A stretch of DNA of 64,000 nt from Flavobacterium tyrosinilyticum (GTDB lineage: Bacteria; Bacteroidota; Bacteroidia; Flavobacteriales; Flavobacteriaceae): NCBI RefSeq assembly GCF_023656565.1, contig NZ_JAMOKG010000003.1, forward strand, positions 1,054,001 to 1,118,000, in the 5' to 3' direction. Made by a program: the position numbers and the translations under genes. Numbering within the stretch: the stretch's first letter is position 1; the number at the start of each line of letters is the position of its first letter. Positions 9,084 to 18,737 of this stretch are shown here, in pieces. The notes under the pieces are model-generated. The model did not search any database and had not been told where the DNA came from. It saw nothing but the letters and a program-made list of their open reading frames with translations.

Positions 9084-10574
9084 TTATCGAACACGATAAG
9101 TAACATCGACAATTTTGCATAAGCCTGAATAACTGCTTTCTAAAATTAAATTACCATTTACAGGAGGTACGGTATACAATTCTAATTTGCCTGTTGTATT
9201 GTAAGAACCCACAATTAATTTGCTGATAATCTCCTTTTTACCTCTTTTGCTGAAACCTATATAGGTAATTTCTTCATTTCCTTTATCTAACATTAATTTT
9301 GCAGATTGCGTTCCGCTGTCATATTCATACACTTTGTTTCCAACAGTATAAAATAAATAACCAGCATCTGGACTTACGGCAAATTTTGTAGCTTTATCTA
9401 AATCAGGCGCATTCAGCATCTCTTTATAATACGTTTGTACGGTACTTGCATTAAAACGAAGCAAATAGAATTTACCTGTTGAAATATTTTTTAATACAGC
9501 AAAACTTTCGTTCAAATTGAAATTTGATGTGGTCATATAAACCAGCTCACAGTTGGTATTGTTCCAATCTAATACTGTTGCTGAAGGGGTAACCGGAGGC
9601 ATTGCCGAACAACTTCCTTTTGAAGTACTATAACGCAGAAAACGATGTTTTTCAACATCAAAAAAGACAGGAGTTCCTGCTGATGAACCTTCTGCGATAA
9701 AAGGAGCTGCATAGAAAGTTTTAGTTTCCAGATCTACTTTATTTTGCGGCAATCCATATCTAATTTGCAGTGCTCTATTATAATAATAAATATCACCATC
9801 TTTATACAGTAAATTTTCTGATCCAATAGGGCATTTCATAAAATCTACTGCAAAATTGGTTGGAAAACTTCCTCCAACAGTTTCGTATGCAATATTCATG
9901 GTCTGATTCCATTCAAAAGAATCGGGTTCTAATCTTGCTGTTCCAGATTCTGACGCTGTTACATAGATTCCATAAATAACACTTCCTGGCAAAGGCCCGC
10001 TAAAAGTTTCTACATCTACAGCTTTTCCTTTTAATTTCAATGCAGACCCAGCGGCATCTAACACATCATTAATTATACGTGGCTGCGGAATTCCTGGAAT
10101 TATAGAAACCATATCTAATCGCGCTTTCCCGTCTACATCTCCCACAACTAGCCACCCTTCATAAATTGAAGAAACTACATTTAAGGTGATAATGGGCTGC
10201 TGCCAGTTGATTCCCGTTACTTTATCCTTGATAAAATAATAAAGACTATATTTTGCTGGCGGTAATTTTAAAATACCATCCAAATTTTTTGTGGTCGCAA
10301 TAGTTGTTCTCGCCTCGTTAACCAATTTTAAAGGATTTACCGCAACCCATTTATATTCATATCGGTCAGGATCTTTGCCGTCATCTAAAGTTGGATTTAA
10401 TTCGGGTGTAATCTTAAAATAATCTCCCGTATAAACCGTATATTCTTCTTCTATTCCTGTTACATTAAATTCATTGATCTTCTCATAATTGTAATTTCCT
10501 TCATCGCTTACACATCCGTATGCCAAGAAGAGAAGTGCTATTATGGCTGTCTGTATTTTTATATTTTTAAACAT
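9084..10574 (-). CDS. PKD-like family surface lipoprotein of the SusCD locus
   Basis: The 496-residue protein has a short signal sequence ending in a lipobox (LAYGC, Cys21). The next segment is typical of the PKD-like lipoproteins found behind SusC/SusD pairs (N-terminal beta-sandwich domain, about 35-125). The remainder appears rich in beta strands with repeated aromatic and glycine turns and may form a propeller-like domain. In SusCD loci such lipoproteins are usually surface exposed and bind substrate. It follows the DUF4843 gene by 30 bp in the same orientation. The bound ligand cannot be told from sequence. Confidence 0.8.
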   Translation of the reverse strand: MFKNIKIQTAIIALLFLAYGCVSDEGNYNYEKINEFNVTGIEEEYTVYTGDYFKITPELNPTLDDGKDPDRYEYKWVAVNPLKLVNEARTTIATTKNLDGILKLPPAKYSLYYFIKDKVTGINWQQPIITLNVVSSIYEGWLVVGDVDGKARLDMVSIIPGIPQPRIINDVLDAAGSALKLKGKAVDVETFSGPLPGSVIYGIYVTASESGTARLEPDSFEWNQTMNIAYETVGGSFPTNFAVDFMKCPIGSENLLYKDGDIYYYNRALQIRYGLPQNKVDLETKTFYAAPFIAEGSSAGTPVFFDVEKHRFLRYSTSKGSCSAMPPVTPSATVLDWNNTNCELVYMTTSNFNLNESFAVLKNISTGKFYLLRFNASTVQTYYKEMLNAPDLDKATKFAVSPDAGYLFYTVGNKVYEYDSGTQSAKLMLDKGNEEITYIGFSKRGKKEIISKLIVGSYNTTGKLELYTVPPVNGNLILESSYSGLCKIVDVTYRVR

Positions 10575-10604
10575 CGCTTTATATTTTTAAATTAAAGAAT
10601 GGTT

Positions 10605-11375
10605 TTAAGGAAATAACATTTCTTTTCCGTCTTCCTCATAAATAGTATTGCCATTCGCTTTCTGATCAGCCAGATAACGTTTCATAAAACTTGCATAATA
10701 GAGCGTTTCAGGAATTGAGAGTCCTGGCGAACCTTGAGCCTGATTAAACATTTCTGGATCCAAATTCATGAGCTCGCACATTAAAAAGAATTTTTTTGCG
10801 GTAAATACACCAAATACAGCCTGCCAACCTATTGGCTGCATGAGCTTGTCTGTAAATGTCAACTTAAAACGCGTATAATGAATCTTTTTCTGTGTCAAAA
10901 CATTTGTTATTCTGTCTTTCATATTGACAGTAAAAAATTCGTTTTCTTCCAGATTCAAAACTAATGTTACGGACTTATCTTTTAAATCTAAAGTTCTGTT
11001 AACTCTTACAGGAATAGAATCTATTTCTCTACCTGCGTGCAACACAATATTTTCGGGCAAAGAAAAATGTGTGCCTAAAATAGCTGTACTTGAAGGATCA
11101 ACCGAAACTTTAATTTGACGGTCAACATCGCTTACAGCTCCTTGAACTTGTACGGGAATGCTATAAATTCTTCCGGTAACATTAGATTTATCAAAACTAA
11201 AACTGAATCCTGTACTGTCTATAAGCGGTGCGTTGTTGTATGCCGGAAATACAGCAAGCGGAAAATAAATGTTATTGGTAGCTTTATAAGTTTCAATTTC
11301 TTCTTTATCGCAAGATGTTAAGCCAAACAGAGAAAAAAGAAGAATGCTTAAAATCAATATTTTTTTCATGATCAC
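10605..11375 (-). CDS. DUF4843-type lipoprotein of the SusCD locus
   Basis: A 256-residue lipoprotein with signal sequence and lipobox (FGLTSC followed by DKEE). The opening after the cysteine (ETYKATNNIYFPL) and the overall layout match DUF4843 proteins, which occur almost only beside SusC/SusD with a PKD-like lipoprotein. Its start is MIMKK; the second Met, two codons in, is equally possible. It begins 5 bp after the susD stop codon, so the two are translated from one transcript. The function is unknown, presumably surface binding or accessory to the transporter. Confidence 0.82.
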   Translation of the reverse strand: MIMKKILILSILLFSLFGLTSCDKEEIETYKATNNIYFPLAVFPAYNNAPLIDSTGFSFSFDKSNVTGRIYSIPVQVQGAVSDVDRQIKVSVDPSSTAILGTHFSLPENIVLHAGREIDSIPVRVNRTLDLKDKSVTLVLNLEENEFFTVNMKDRITNVLTQKKIHYTRFKLTFTDKLMQPIGWQAVFGVFTAKKFFLMCELMNLDPEMFNQAQGSPGLSIPETLYYASFMKRYLADQKANGNTIYEEDGKEMLFP

Positions 11376-11380
11376 TTTTT

Positions 11381-12829
11381 TTAGTTTTGAAAATTAACTT
11401 CCGATTCTGGTAATGGCACTACATATTTAACTGCATTCATGGTAACATTTCCTGAAGAAGCAGAACCATTTGGAATTGCAGTCGAATTGATTCTTTTGTA
11501 GTAGAAAAATAATTGTCCTTCACCAATAAATTCTTTTCTATACTCTTTTGTAATTTCTGTAGCCAATACTGCAGTAGCTGCTAAATTGGTCAGACCTCGA
11601 TTAAATCGAAGTGTATTTAAAAAAGCAATACCATCTGCTGAAACTGGTGCTGTTTCTGCCGCAATAAGATACAGTTCTGAAAGTTTAAACATCGGAATCT
11701 GAAAACGGAAAAGTTTCGTTTTGTCTGTTACATCTTCATATTTAAAAAATGTCTTCTGAGTTTTTCCTCCCGAAATTGGAATTTTCCAGCTTGGCAAACT
11801 TCTGTAATCATTATCATTAGATTCAAAAACAGCATTTATTCTGCTCAACATTGGAGCATAAATATTAAAATCATCTAAACTTGAATCAAAAAGTGCTTTT
11901 TGTTTTAAGTATAAAGTCTGATCGCTAAGAGCAAAGAAGTTTTCTGAAGAAAAAATACGATCTGGATTAGAAGTGTTAGTAGCTTCTAAGAATGGAGTCC
12001 AAGTAATAACAGGCTGTCCTTTTACAAAATTAATAACTTCTGTTGCCGTAGCAAAAGCTCCAGTTTTATCTCCAGCATATAAAAGGACTCTGGCTTTTAA
12101 ACATTTTACAGCCAAAATATTCATTCTTTGTCCGCGATTTACAGAATAATACGGATTCGAATCAAATTCAGTAGAACCCGTATATTTTCCTGTAGTCAAT
12201 ATGGGATCTTTTGCTAAAAGTACAATTGCAGCATCTAAATCGGCTATGATTTTGGCAATAACATCTTGAGCGGGCAAAAGCGGTTTATTTACAGTTACGG
12301 CAGCATCGTAATAAGGTATTGAGGGATCTGCTGGTGCTATTTTGTAAATTGGACCGTACAATCTTAACATATCAAAATGCAGCATAGCACGAATGGCGAT
12401 TGCTTCTCCTTTTAAAATAGCTGTTTTTTCGGCTGAAATAACTTCAGGATGTTCCTCAATACTCTCTAAAAACTTATTTGCAGACAAAACAGTTGTAAAA
12501 GCACTTTGCCAAATTCCAGCAAAAGTATTTTTAGAAAGCGTTTCTTCATACGAATACGTCGATATTTTGTTTTTAACATGCGATCCAGACATATTATACT
12601 GCTGTCCTAAAATCTCTACCGCATCCATAGTCAGCTGTCTGCCGTAAAGATTATTTACAGCTAGCTGAAGATAAAGTCCATTATGCACATTTTGCACACC
12701 CGCTTCAGAACTATAGGCCTGATCTTCTAAAATTTTATCTTGTGGCACAACATCCAAAAAATCACTACAGCTTACTGCAACAAAAGAAGCAATCAAAAGG
12801 AATGTAATTTTATATAAATACTTATTCAT
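11381..12829 (-). CDS. SusD/RagB family nutrient-binding lipoprotein
   Basis: The 482-residue protein has a lipobox (VAVSC) followed by SDFLDVVPQDKI, the characteristic start of SusD/RagB proteins. TPR-like helices, a central IRAMLHFDMLRLYG segment and a C-terminal EFIGEGQLFFYYKR segment are family hallmarks. SusD forms the extracellular lid on the SusC channel and binds the substrate. The gene lies 10 bp downstream of susC. The substrate class is not evident: no glycoside hydrolase or polysaccharide lyase is present, while two proteases and three thiol-redox proteins are. Confidence 0.95.
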   Translation of the reverse strand: MNKYLYKITFLLIASFVAVSCSDFLDVVPQDKILEDQAYSSEAGVQNVHNGLYLQLAVNNLYGRQLTMDAVEILGQQYNMSGSHVKNKISTYSYEETLSKNTFAGIWQSAFTTVLSANKFLESIEEHPEVISAEKTAILKGEAIAIRAMLHFDMLRLYGPIYKIAPADPSIPYYDAAVTVNKPLLPAQDVIAKIIADLDAAIVLLAKDPILTTGKYTGSTEFDSNPYYSVNRGQRMNILAVKCLKARVLLYAGDKTGAFATATEVINFVKGQPVITWTPFLEATNTSNPDRIFSSENFFALSDQTLYLKQKALFDSSLDDFNIYAPMLSRINAVFESNDNDYRSLPSWKIPISGGKTQKTFFKYEDVTDKTKLFRFQIPMFKLSELYLIAAETAPVSADGIAFLNTLRFNRGLTNLAATAVLATEITKEYRKEFIGEGQLFFYYKRINSTAIPNGSASSGNVTMNAVKYVVPLPESEVNFQN

Positions 12830-12839
12830 AATTTCTTTA

Positions 12840-15800
12840 TTAAAATGATAAATTAAGACTCAGAGAATATATTCTTGAGAAAGGATAATCGATACCACGT
12901 TCTGCTTTAATTGTCGAAACACGGAAGAATTCGTTTGCGAAAACATTAAATCCTAAAGCAGTTAATCCGTTTCTTTTTAACCAAGCTCTATCTGTTAATC
13001 TGTAGCCTAAGCGAATAGATTCTCCAGAGATGTAATCATCTTTTTGGATAAAACGGGATGAGATTGGGGTATTATTGGTTAGTCCGATCGCTTTAAATTG
13101 TGCCATCTGTCCAGGAGTTGTCCAACGGTCTGTAAAAGCTCTCACATCTTGATTATCAAAAATATTATCTCTTGATATATTTTCTACTTTGTTGTACAAG
13201 GCAGAGTTAAATCTTTCTGCACCAAAACTATAGCGCACAAATAATCCAAAACTAAAACCTTTGTAGTTTAAGTTTGTAGAAACTACTCCTGTAGCGGTTT
13301 CTCTAGAATTCCCCATTACTACTTCATCTTTTTTATCCAAAATAAAAGTAGTCTGACCATCTTTCTTTAAGAAAATTTCTCTTCCGGTTGCTGGGTCAAT
13401 TCCTAATGAAGGTACAGCCCAAAGGTCATTGCTGCTTGCTCCATCATAATATCTCGTTAAACTGGTTGTTTTTTGTGCCTCAGAATTTAAAGAAGCCAAT
13501 GCATTACCAAAACCTCCAAGTTCATTATCTCCTGTCGTTCCCATTAAACCTATTCCCCAAACAAAATTTCTGCTCAAATCATAGATAAAATTGTAGTTCA
13601 TTTTTAACTCTAATCCTTGAGTAGTTAAATACCCAACATTTAAAGGATAACCGTTAAGTCCTGTTGAAGCTGCAAGATCGATCGCTACAATCTGTGGAGA
13701 CGTTTTACGTTTGTAAGCTCCTAGAGTCATCGTAAATCTGTTTCTAAACATAGCCAGATCTAATCCTAAAGACAAATCTTTGGTTCTTTGTGCCTCTAAA
13801 TTGGGGTTTGCAATTTGAGAGACTCCTAATCCAGGACCAAAAACGTTTGTATTTGGGTTATAAGCATATACATCATAAGAAGCAAAACCCACTAAGTTTT
13901 GATTTCCGGTCTGACCGATATTGGCACGAATTTTAAAAATATTGACAATATCTTCATTCATTTTAAACTCATTGTTCAAATTCCATCCAAAACCAATTCC
14001 CCAATAAGGCGAATATTTTTTGTTGGTTCCAAAATTGGTCGCTCCAGAAATTGTCTGAGTAAAATCGAATAAAAATCTGCGGTCGTAAGCATAGTTAATC
14101 TGGTTAGTCAAATCGACGCTTCTTATCAATTCTGTATAAATTTCTGGTTTGCCATTAGGTTCATATCCAAAAGCAAACGAAGGATTTCCGGGAACTCCAA
14201 GAGGAAATCCTCTTAAAAATGATTTATAAGAATTGTTTTTTGTCTCTAAAGCCGAAGCTCTAATTGTATAGTTAAAAGAATGAACATTTTTAAAAACATT
14301 TGAGTACGTTGCACCAAGATTTGCATTCCATTTATCGGTAATGGCATCATACCTGTTATACGTTCCTTTTTCTGTCGCAATGTTATTTACAAAACGAGTA
14401 TCGTCTGGAGAAACAAAAACGACATTGTAGTTATCCAATCTTGAAACAGATAGAGCTCCAGTTGCCTTGATATGCGAGTTTACATCATAATTAATAGCGA
14501 AGTTATTCGTAAAATTAAAGTCTTTTCCTTTGTCATAACTTCCTAAAAAGACATTGTAAAGCGGATTAGCCGGATGGTTTACAATGGTTTGTAAACTAGT
14601 TAAAGGCAATGACGACCCGTCCATATAACGTGTTATCACTCCATTTTCGTTATACTTTGGATAATACGGACTTGCTTTTGCCCAAGTTTCAAATGAACCG
14701 TATGGAGATTCCTGATTCGTTCCTCCTGAAACAAAAAATTGGTTGTTAAGACTTAATTTGTTTTTTCTATAAGTCAAAGTCGTATTATAGCCCCAAGTAT
14801 CGTGCTCAGAACCTTTCATTGTTCCCGTTAGTGTTTTGTAATTTCCGGCAATGTTAAATCTAAACTCATCAGAGCCTCCGCCAAAATTCAAACTGTGTCC
14901 AGAAGTAATTCCCATCTGGATCGGTTCGTTTAACCAATACGTATCTACACCCCTTTTTACAGCTGCCAAACGTCTGTTATATTCTTTATCCCAAGTTAAT
15001 GGAGTTGATTCTGTAGTTCCATCCTTAACAATGAATGCGCCTGAAAGTCTTTCAAATTCTAATTTTTGCGCTGCATTCATTAAATGATAAACACTTAAGT
15101 CTGCTAATTCATAAGAAGAATTATACACATAATTAAACTGCAGTTTTCCTGGAAGAGGTTTATTGGTTTCAATAACCACAACTCCATTTGCAGATCGCGA
15201 ACCGTATAACGCTGTAGATGCCGCATCTTTTAATAAAGTGATGCTTGCAATTCTATTAATATCCAAATCGACAACTTGCTGTAGCGTAGTTGGAAATCCG
15301 TCCAAAATAAACAAAGGTTGATTTGGATCATCTCTAAACTGACTGTCAACCTGATTGGCCGTTAAACTTGTCTGTCCTCTCACCTCGATTGTTGGCAGAA
15401 TATTAGGGTTTGAACCTGCAATATTATTATTAACCACAATAAAAGATGGATCTAATGATTTTAAAGCCTGAACTGCATTTTGAGTAGAAATCTGTCTTAG
15501 TTCCTCACCTCTAAAAACAGTAACTGCACCCGTAATTAATTCTTTCTTACGCACCGTAACCCCTGTATTTACTACAACTCCAACAAGTTCTTTAGTTTCT
15601 TGTGCTAGTGTAATATTGATTACTTTTCTTTTGTTTATCTCCACTACCTGCGCTTTGTGCCCGATATAGGTAAACAAAATTTGTCCATCTTCTGGCGCAC
15701 TAATTGTATATTTTCCGTCAAAATCGGTTTGCACAGCAACATTTGTACCTCTTACTTTAATGTTAACTCCTGGCAGTGGCTCTTTGGCTTCATTGGTAAC

Positions 15801-16217
15801 TGTTCCTTTAATTTCGATTATTTTAGATTGAACGACAACTTTCTCTGCTTTTCTTTCTTTTACAATAATCGTATTTCCAGCAGAAAAACTAAAATCAAAA
15901 TCTTTATCAGAGAAACTGGCTTCTAATAAATCATTTACCTTAATTTTTCCTTTTTTTAAATGTACTTTAGGCAATTTTTTAAATAAATCTTCCTGATAAA
16001 TAAAAGTATAATTGGTCTGTTTTGTAATGATGTCAAAAACTTCGTCAACAGATACTGTTTTATCAGCTGTAATTACAACTTTCGTGTTTTGTGAAAATAG
16101 ATTTACGGGAGAAAAACCAAAAATTGTAGTACAAAACAAGAAGATAAAAGTTCTCATAATGTTAATAATTAGCCGCTTTCTAAAATAGAAATAGGCACTG
16201 GTTAATTTAAATTTCAT
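12840..16217 (-). CDS. SusC/RagA family TonB-dependent transporter with STN domain
   Basis: The 1125-residue outer-membrane transporter has, in order, an export signal, a secretin/TonB N-terminal (STN) domain (about 45-115), a carboxypeptidase-regulatory-like domain (about 135-215, with GTVTNEAKEPLPGV), a plug (about 230-345, with LKDAASTALYGSRSANG, a SusC hallmark) and a 22-strand barrel ending in LSLNLSF. The STN domain marks a transducer that can signal to the FecR-type anti-sigma factor encoded just upstream. The annotated start gives a 20-residue extension before a second Met (MRTFIFLFC, 16160 or near) that would begin a normal signal peptide. Such extensions are common in STN-bearing SusC annotations, so both starts remain possible. 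Confidence 0.95.
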   Translation of the reverse strand: MKFKLTSAYFYFRKRLIINIMRTFIFLFCTTIFGFSPVNLFSQNTKVVITADKTVSVDEVFDIITKQTNYTFIYQEDLFKKLPKVHLKKGKIKVNDLLEASFSDKDFDFSFSAGNTIIVKERKAEKVVVQSKIIEIKGTVTNEAKEPLPGVNIKVRGTNVAVQTDFDGKYTISAPEDGQILFTYIGHKAQVVEINKRKVINITLAQETKELVGVVVNTGVTVRKKELITGAVTVFRGEELRQISTQNAVQALKSLDPSFIVVNNNIAGSNPNILPTIEVRGQTSLTANQVDSQFRDDPNQPLFILDGFPTTLQQVVDLDINRIASITLLKDAASTALYGSRSANGVVVIETNKPLPGKLQFNYVYNSSYELADLSVYHLMNAAQKLEFERLSGAFIVKDGTTESTPLTWDKEYNRRLAAVKRGVDTYWLNEPIQMGITSGHSLNFGGGSDEFRFNIAGNYKTLTGTMKGSEHDTWGYNTTLTYRKNKLSLNNQFFVSGGTNQESPYGSFETWAKASPYYPKYNENGVITRYMDGSSLPLTSLQTIVNHPANPLYNVFLGSYDKGKDFNFTNNFAINYDVNSHIKATGALSVSRLDNYNVVFVSPDDTRFVNNIATEKGTYNRYDAITDKWNANLGATYSNVFKNVHSFNYTIRASALETKNNSYKSFLRGFPLGVPGNPSFAFGYEPNGKPEIYTELIRSVDLTNQINYAYDRRFLFDFTQTISGATNFGTNKKYSPYWGIGFGWNLNNEFKMNEDIVNIFKIRANIGQTGNQNLVGFASYDVYAYNPNTNVFGPGLGVSQIANPNLEAQRTKDLSLGLDLAMFRNRFTMTLGAYKRKTSPQIVAIDLAASTGLNGYPLNVGYLTTQGLELKMNYNFIYDLSRNFVWGIGLMGTTGDNELGGFGNALASLNSEAQKTTSLTRYYDGASSNDLWAVPSLGIDPATGREIFLKKDGQTTFILDKKDEVVMGNSRETATGVVSTNLNYKGFSFGLFVRYSFGAERFNSALYNKVENISRDNIFDNQDVRAFTDRWTTPGQMAQFKAIGLTNNTPISSRFIQKDDYISGESIRLGYRLTDRAWLKRNGLTALGFNVFANEFFRVSTIKAERGIDYPFSRIYSLSLNLSF

Positions 16218-16275
16218 AAATTTACATGTTAATTGGTTGGTTGGTTAATAAAACTGACTTACTGGCTGATACACA

Positions 16276-16326
16276 GAAAGGGATAAAGCGCAGTACGGTG
16301 AGAGGTCTAAACTTTAATCCCTTTTC
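16276..16326. repeat. inverted repeat between the fecR-like and susC genes
   Basis: GAAAGGGATAAAG at 16276-16288 is nearly complementary to CTTTAATCCCTTTTC at 16312-16326 (one bulged base). It lies in the 113-bp spacer before susC. No T-tract follows on the minus strand, so it is more likely a leader hairpin or partial attenuator than a full terminator. Confidence 0.5.
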
Positions 16327-16330
16327 TTTT

Positions 16331-17479
16331 TTATTTGATTATAATTTTATTGTCTTTTTTCTCATAGGCATTAATAAAATTAATATTCTTGATCGTGGTT
16401 AATATGTCTTCCAATTTCTGATTCTTATTTAAAACCCCATTAAACTTGACATTGCCAAGCGCTGGATCTGCAAAGACAATATCAACATCGTACCATCTTG
16501 ACAATACTCTCGCAATATCTTTTAGAGGCATTCCTTTAAACACGAACAAACCTTTTCTCCAAGAAATTTCATTATAGACATCAACTTCAGAAACATTAAT
16601 ATTTCCGTTATATTCTGTTATTTTAGATTGCTGGTTTGGAGTCAGAATTTGTTTTTTACTAGTATTGCTAACTGCTACAACTCCTTTGACCAAAGTGGTA
16701 TAAATAGCAGATTCGTCTCTATAAGCTTTAATATTAAATTCGGTTCCAATTACTTCTACATTCTGATTTTCAGTTTTTACTTTAAATCTCGAACCTTTAT
16801 GTTTGGTACTTGGAGATACTTCAAAATAAGCTTCTCCATAAACCAATTCTACTTGTCTGGTTTGGCCATCAACAAAAGCAACAGGATATTTTAATTGTGA
16901 TTCCGAATTCAGCCACACTTTGGTACTGTCTGCCAGCTGTACAAAAAACTGCCCGCCCCTCGGAATCGTTAAAAGGTTATTGGCAATTGCTGCAGATTTT
17001 CCGTTTGAATTGTAAACTAACTTTTCTCCGTTACTAGAAGCATTGCCTTTGGTATATGATTTTCCTTTTTCTAAGGCTATAACAGAGCCGTCTTCTAAAG
17101 TCAGAGTTGCTTTATCGCTTCCAATTAAGATTTCTTTGTGCGCCACTTGCGGAGTCTCAATCTTAAGCGGATTTGTTTTATTAATGATTAATGAAATTGA
17201 AATCAGCAATAATAATGATGCCGCCATAACAGTCAATTTGAAAGCTGTCTTAGTATAAAATGGCTGTATTGATCTTATTGGAGTTTCTTCAGATTGAATG
17301 GCATTTTGAAGACGGTTTCTCATTCTAAATTCTAATTCTTCTTTAGAACCCAAAGCTTCGTCCCAATCTTTATCTGTCTGGAAACTTTCATAATAATTCA
17401 ATAATTTATTATTCTCCTCGAGATTGGTATCACCGGAAAGATATCTATTTAGTAACAGTAAGAAATCCTCTTTTTTCAT
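16331..17479 (-). CDS. FecR-type anti-sigma factor with DUF4974 C terminus
   Basis: The 382-residue protein has a cytoplasmic N-terminal segment (1-78), one membrane helix (about 80-100) and a periplasmic FecR domain (with TIPRGGQFFVQLADSTKVWL and the EAYFEV motif). A C-terminal DUF4974 domain (about 310-382) resembles an STN fold. It should hold the ECF sigma factor inactive until the STN domain of the SusC transporter signals substrate occupancy. It is located between the sigma factor and susC, the usual order for such regulated uptake systems. Confidence 0.94.
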   Translation of the reverse strand: MKKEDFLLLLNRYLSGDTNLEENNKLLNYYESFQTDKDWDEALGSKEELEFRMRNRLQNAIQSEETPIRSIQPFYTKTAFKLTVMAASLLLLISISLIINKTNPLKIETPQVAHKEILIGSDKATLTLEDGSVIALEKGKSYTKGNASSNGEKLVYNSNGKSAAIANNLLTIPRGGQFFVQLADSTKVWLNSESQLKYPVAFVDGQTRQVELVYGEAYFEVSPSTKHKGSRFKVKTENQNVEVIGTEFNIKAYRDESAIYTTLVKGVVAVSNTSKKQILTPNQQSKITEYNGNINVSEVDVYNEISWRKGLFVFKGMPLKDIARVLSRWYDVDIVFADPALGNVKFNGVLNKNQKLEDILTTIKNINFINAYEKKDNKIIIK

Positions 17480-17633
17480 TTTTTATTGTATTATTTCGGG
17501 AGTATATAGAGTAAGTAACCAAAAAGGAATATACCCCCTAGTCCAAATTGTTTTTTTTTGATTTTTTTTTGAAAAAGAATTAAAAAGAAGAAAAAACCAC
17601 ACATCATCACCAACCACTGCATTTTTATTTCCG

Positions 17634-18227
17634 CTAAAAGATATTTTTTGTGAGCCATAAAATGATGGCCATACTCATGCTTTCGCCCATCGAAGTGCGA
17701 ATGGTATTCAAAGCTTTTGTAATATGGTTTTCGACTGTTTTTGTAGAAATATTAAGTCGTTCGGCAATTTCTTTATGACTCAGCTGTTCTTCACGACTCA
17801 GCTTATAAACGGCTTGGCATTTTTCTGGAAGCGATTCGATAATTAAATTCAGCTGTTGCACCAATTCGTTGTGCATTAATTGCGTTTCTGGAGTTGTAGA
17901 TAAGAAACGTTTTTCTACATCATCAAAAAGTTCGACGTGAACTTTGTCTTTATTTTTTCTCAAATGATTAAAAACCTGATATCTCGCGCAGGCATACATA
18001 TACCCTTTAAGTGAAATATGAATTTCGATTTTTTCGCGGTTGTGCCAGATATTCATGAAAATATCTTGAATAATATCTTCGCACAATTCTTTGTCTTTAA
18101 TCACATTGTAAGCAGACATAAAAAGGGCCTGCCAAAATTTATTATACAATTCTGTCAATGCCAATTCATCGCCGTCGCGAAGACGATCGATTAAAATCTG
18201 ATCCTGATTTAAAATTGAATTTGGCAA
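17634..18227 (-). CDS. ECF RNA polymerase sigma factor (FecI-like)
   Basis: This 197-residue protein has a sigma-70 region 2 (about 20-85, with KELCEDIIQDIFMNIWHNR) and a region 4 helix-turn-helix (about 130-180, with LSHKEIAERLNISTKTVENH). Length and layout are those of Bacteroidota ECF factors. Paired with the FecR-type gene 154 bp downstream, it should direct transcription of the susC operon when the transporter is loaded. It starts the cluster; upstream lies a 510-bp non-coding region. Confidence 0.94.
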   Translation of the reverse strand: MPNSILNQDQILIDRLRDGDELALTELYNKFWQALFMSAYNVIKDKELCEDIIQDIFMNIWHNREKIEIHISLKGYMYACARYQVFNHLRKNKDKVHVELFDDVEKRFLSTTPETQLMHNELVQQLNLIIESLPEKCQAVYKLSREEQLSHKEIAERLNISTKTVENHITKALNTIRTSMGESMSMAIILWLTKNIF

Positions 18228-18590
18228 TGATTGGTTGTTTATGGAGATTGAATAATTCGCAACAAACTTAATAAATTCCGTTAATAATCCTAATTTGTTC
18301 CCATCAACACATCTTTATTTTTGCAAGAAAACATAATTTCATAAATAAAAAAACCTTATAAATTTTTCAATTCTACCCATAAAACCTTCATGTTTTTTAA
18401 GCTTAAGTAAGATTCAGGATTAAAATAAAATGAATATTTTAAAATAATAGATTTAAAACGCTGTTGCGTTAATATTGTATTTTTATTAAATTTCAAAAAA
18501 ATACCGTAGCCAATTTCTTTAAATATAAAATTGAGTCTTTTCAGGCTATCTTTTTTAACTCAAAATTTCTTAAATAAAAAAGAAACATAA
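18228..18590. other. AT-rich intergenic region upstream of the sigma factor
   Basis: Together with the palindromic element that follows, this forms a 510-bp stretch without a gene. It is very AT-rich with long A and T runs. I see no convincing reading frame or RNA. It must hold the sigma-factor promoter, but no clear -7/-33 pair stands out. Confidence 0.4.
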
Positions 18591-18693
18591 AATTAGACAC
18601 GAATAAAAACAGATTCGCTATCGCGAAGACACACATAAAAACTGATTTTTAAAAATCTCTGTTAATCTGCGTTTTCGCGATAGCGAATCTGTT
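18591..18693. repeat. dispersed long-palindrome element, copy 1
   Basis: The arms contain ACAGATTCGCTATCGCGAA and its near complement TTCGCGATAGCGAATCTGT, separated by about 45 nt with an inner AAAAATC/GATTTTT-like pairing. Two closely related copies lie at 20970-21085 and 21144-21265. All three are outside genes, which suggests a REP- or MITE-like dispersed element that folds into a long hairpin. Confidence 0.75.
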
Positions 18694-18737
18694 TCTGCAT
18701 TCAAATTTAGTTTCCCTTAAAAAACAATTCTTTCTAA

